A stretch of DNA of 7,294 nt from an uncultured Kineosporia sp. (GTDB taxonomy: Bacteria > Actinomycetota > Actinomycetes > Actinomycetales > Kineosporiaceae). Under the pieces are notes generated by a model, which saw only the letters and a program-made list of their open reading frames with translations, did no database searches and had not been told where the DNA came from. This document shows, piece by piece, positions 6,691 through 7,294 of the stretch; the first letter of the stretch is position 1; each line of letters starts with the position of its first letter. Location of the stretch: the NCBI GenBank assembly GCA_937859855.1, contig CALMAR010000481.1:5049-12342 (forward strand), written 5' to 3'. Both the position numbers and the translations under genes were made by a program.

Positions 6691-6721
6691 GTCGGGCCGG
6701 CCATTGATCCACTTGACGCTG

Positions 6722-6738
6722 CAGCCTCGATCAGGCTG
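6722..6738. repeat. Short perfect hairpin upstream of the GGDEF-EAL gene
   Basis: CAGCCT and AGGCTG, separated by CGATC, form a 6-base stem starting 32 bases before ATG 6690. There is no T tract, so it is not a terminator; a role as an operator or leader structure is only a possibility. Confidence 0.3.
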
Positions 6739-7054
6739 AAAGACTCGCCGCGGACCGCTTGATCAGGAGCACCGGCGGTCTGGCCTGAACCCGATCCGCG
6801 GATTTTCGGCAGGAATGGGTAGGCATCCGGCACGCGGTCCGGTAGCTGCCCCACGAGCCGCCGAGCGGGGGGACCACCGTCGCGTCCGGAGCCGGTTCTG
6901 GATCTTCGTCGTCCGGTCTTGTGTCCGTCCCAACCGCTACGACGGCAGACCGGCAGGTCGACTCGGACCGCCTGAAGGCGACGCCGCGCCGAGGAAGGCG
7001 TCTACTTCGACACCGGACGTTTGCACCGCGTCGACGGACCTGAGCACGACCACT

Positions 7055-7060
7055 GGGAGG
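7055..7060 (+). promoter_or_regulatory. Ribosome binding site of the SGNH hydrolase gene
   Basis: GGGAGG lies 8 bases before ATG 7069 and fixes that codon as the start, rather than the in-frame GTG at 7060 or TTG at 7021. Confidence 0.7.
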
Positions 7061-7068
7061 TGCAGTAC

Positions 7069-7294
7069 ATGTCGATCGAGCGCATGGTCGCCCTGGGGAG
7101 TTCGTTCGCGGCCGGCCCCGGCATCAAACCGGTGGCCGACACCGCGGCGATGCGCTCGGAGCGCAATTACGCCCATCTGGTCGCGGCGGCGCTCGGCGCT
7201 TCCCTGGTCGACGCGACCGTGTCCGGAGCCACCACGGACACGATCCTGCGCACTCCACAGCGGTCCCTGGGCCGTCGCTTCCCACCGCAGATCG
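7069..7294 (+). CDS. SGNH/GDSL-type hydrolase, N-terminal 75 residues (C-terminus off right edge)
   Basis: The visible part begins with MVALGSSFAAGPG (6-18), the block I nucleophile motif of SGNH hydrolases in the GSS form common in actinobacterial members; Ser12 is the expected nucleophile. ERNYAHLVAAALGA (31-44) follows, and then VSGATTDTIL (51-60), where Gly53 matches the oxyanion-hole Gly of block II. These enzymes are esterases or lipases acting on acyl esters, including lipids and acetylated sugars. No signal peptide is visible, so this member appears to be cytoplasmic. The Asn of block III and the catalytic Asp/His lie beyond the window, so activity cannot be confirmed here. Confidence 0.88.
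   Translation, partial: MSIERMVALGSSFAAGPGIKPVADTAAMRSERNYAHLVAAALGASLVDATVSGATTDTILRTPQRSLGRRFPPQI

Larger units (their letters stand above)
6691..7068. other. Divergent spacer between the GGDEF-EAL and SGNH hydrolase genes
   Basis: This holds the start regions of two divergent genes. I find a small perfect hairpin at 6722-6738 (CAGCCT/AGGCTG, 5-base loop) and a 10-base palindrome ATCCGCGGAT at 6794-6803, neither clearly functional. No convincing promoter pair is visible. The last 93 bases read open in the hydrolase frame after a TGA at 6973-6975 and give protein-like sequence (VYFDTGRLHRVDGPEHDHW), which may be a gene remnant or chance. Confidence 0.5.

Overview
The window comes from a high-GC Gram-positive bacterium, most likely an actinomycete. 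Evidence is the very strong G/C preference at third codon positions, GTG starts, long antisense open frames caused by GC bias, and a MshB/Mca-like LmbE deacetylase of the type common in mycothiol-making actinobacteria. A Micromonosporaceae origin is my guess from the style of the genes. There are no rRNA or tRNA genes, CRISPR arrays or insertion sequences.

Layout. (1) Positions 1-939, minus strand: a 22-codon gene with its own Shine-Dalgarno site overlaps, by GTGA, the start of a cytochrome P450 that runs off the left edge. (2) Positions 940-1309: a divergent spacer with two inverted repeats and no certain gene. (3) Positions 1310-2702, plus strand: a probable two-gene operon of a PIG-L/LmbE deacetylase and a small P-loop kinase-like protein. 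(4) Positions 2801-4201, plus strand: a secreted lipoprotein with a PQQ-type beta-propeller. (5) Positions 4351-6690, minus strand and convergent with the lipoprotein gene: a polytopic membrane GGDEF-EAL protein with both active sites and the inhibitory site intact. (6) Positions 6691-7068: a divergent spacer. (7) Position 7069 to the right edge, plus strand: the start of an SGNH-type hydrolase.

The most interesting part is the left end. The 22-residue peptide has a charged, helix-like front (MRYQFTTRDLRRALQEE) and ends in WTLAW with Trp as the last residue. It is translationally coupled to a P450 whose I-helix lacks the usual acidic residue. This is the architecture of minimal P450-modified RiPP loci (biarylitides, cittilins, tryptorubin/atropopeptides), in which a very short precursor is crosslinked through aromatic side chains by one P450. 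I infer, and cannot prove from sequence alone, that this is a precursor/crosslinking P450 pair with a W-x-x-x-W core. The other genes look like accessory or housekeeping functions (thiol or sugar deacetylation, nucleotide-dependent kinase, envelope lipoprotein, c-di-GMP turnover, esterase), and nothing in the sequence ties them to the peptide.
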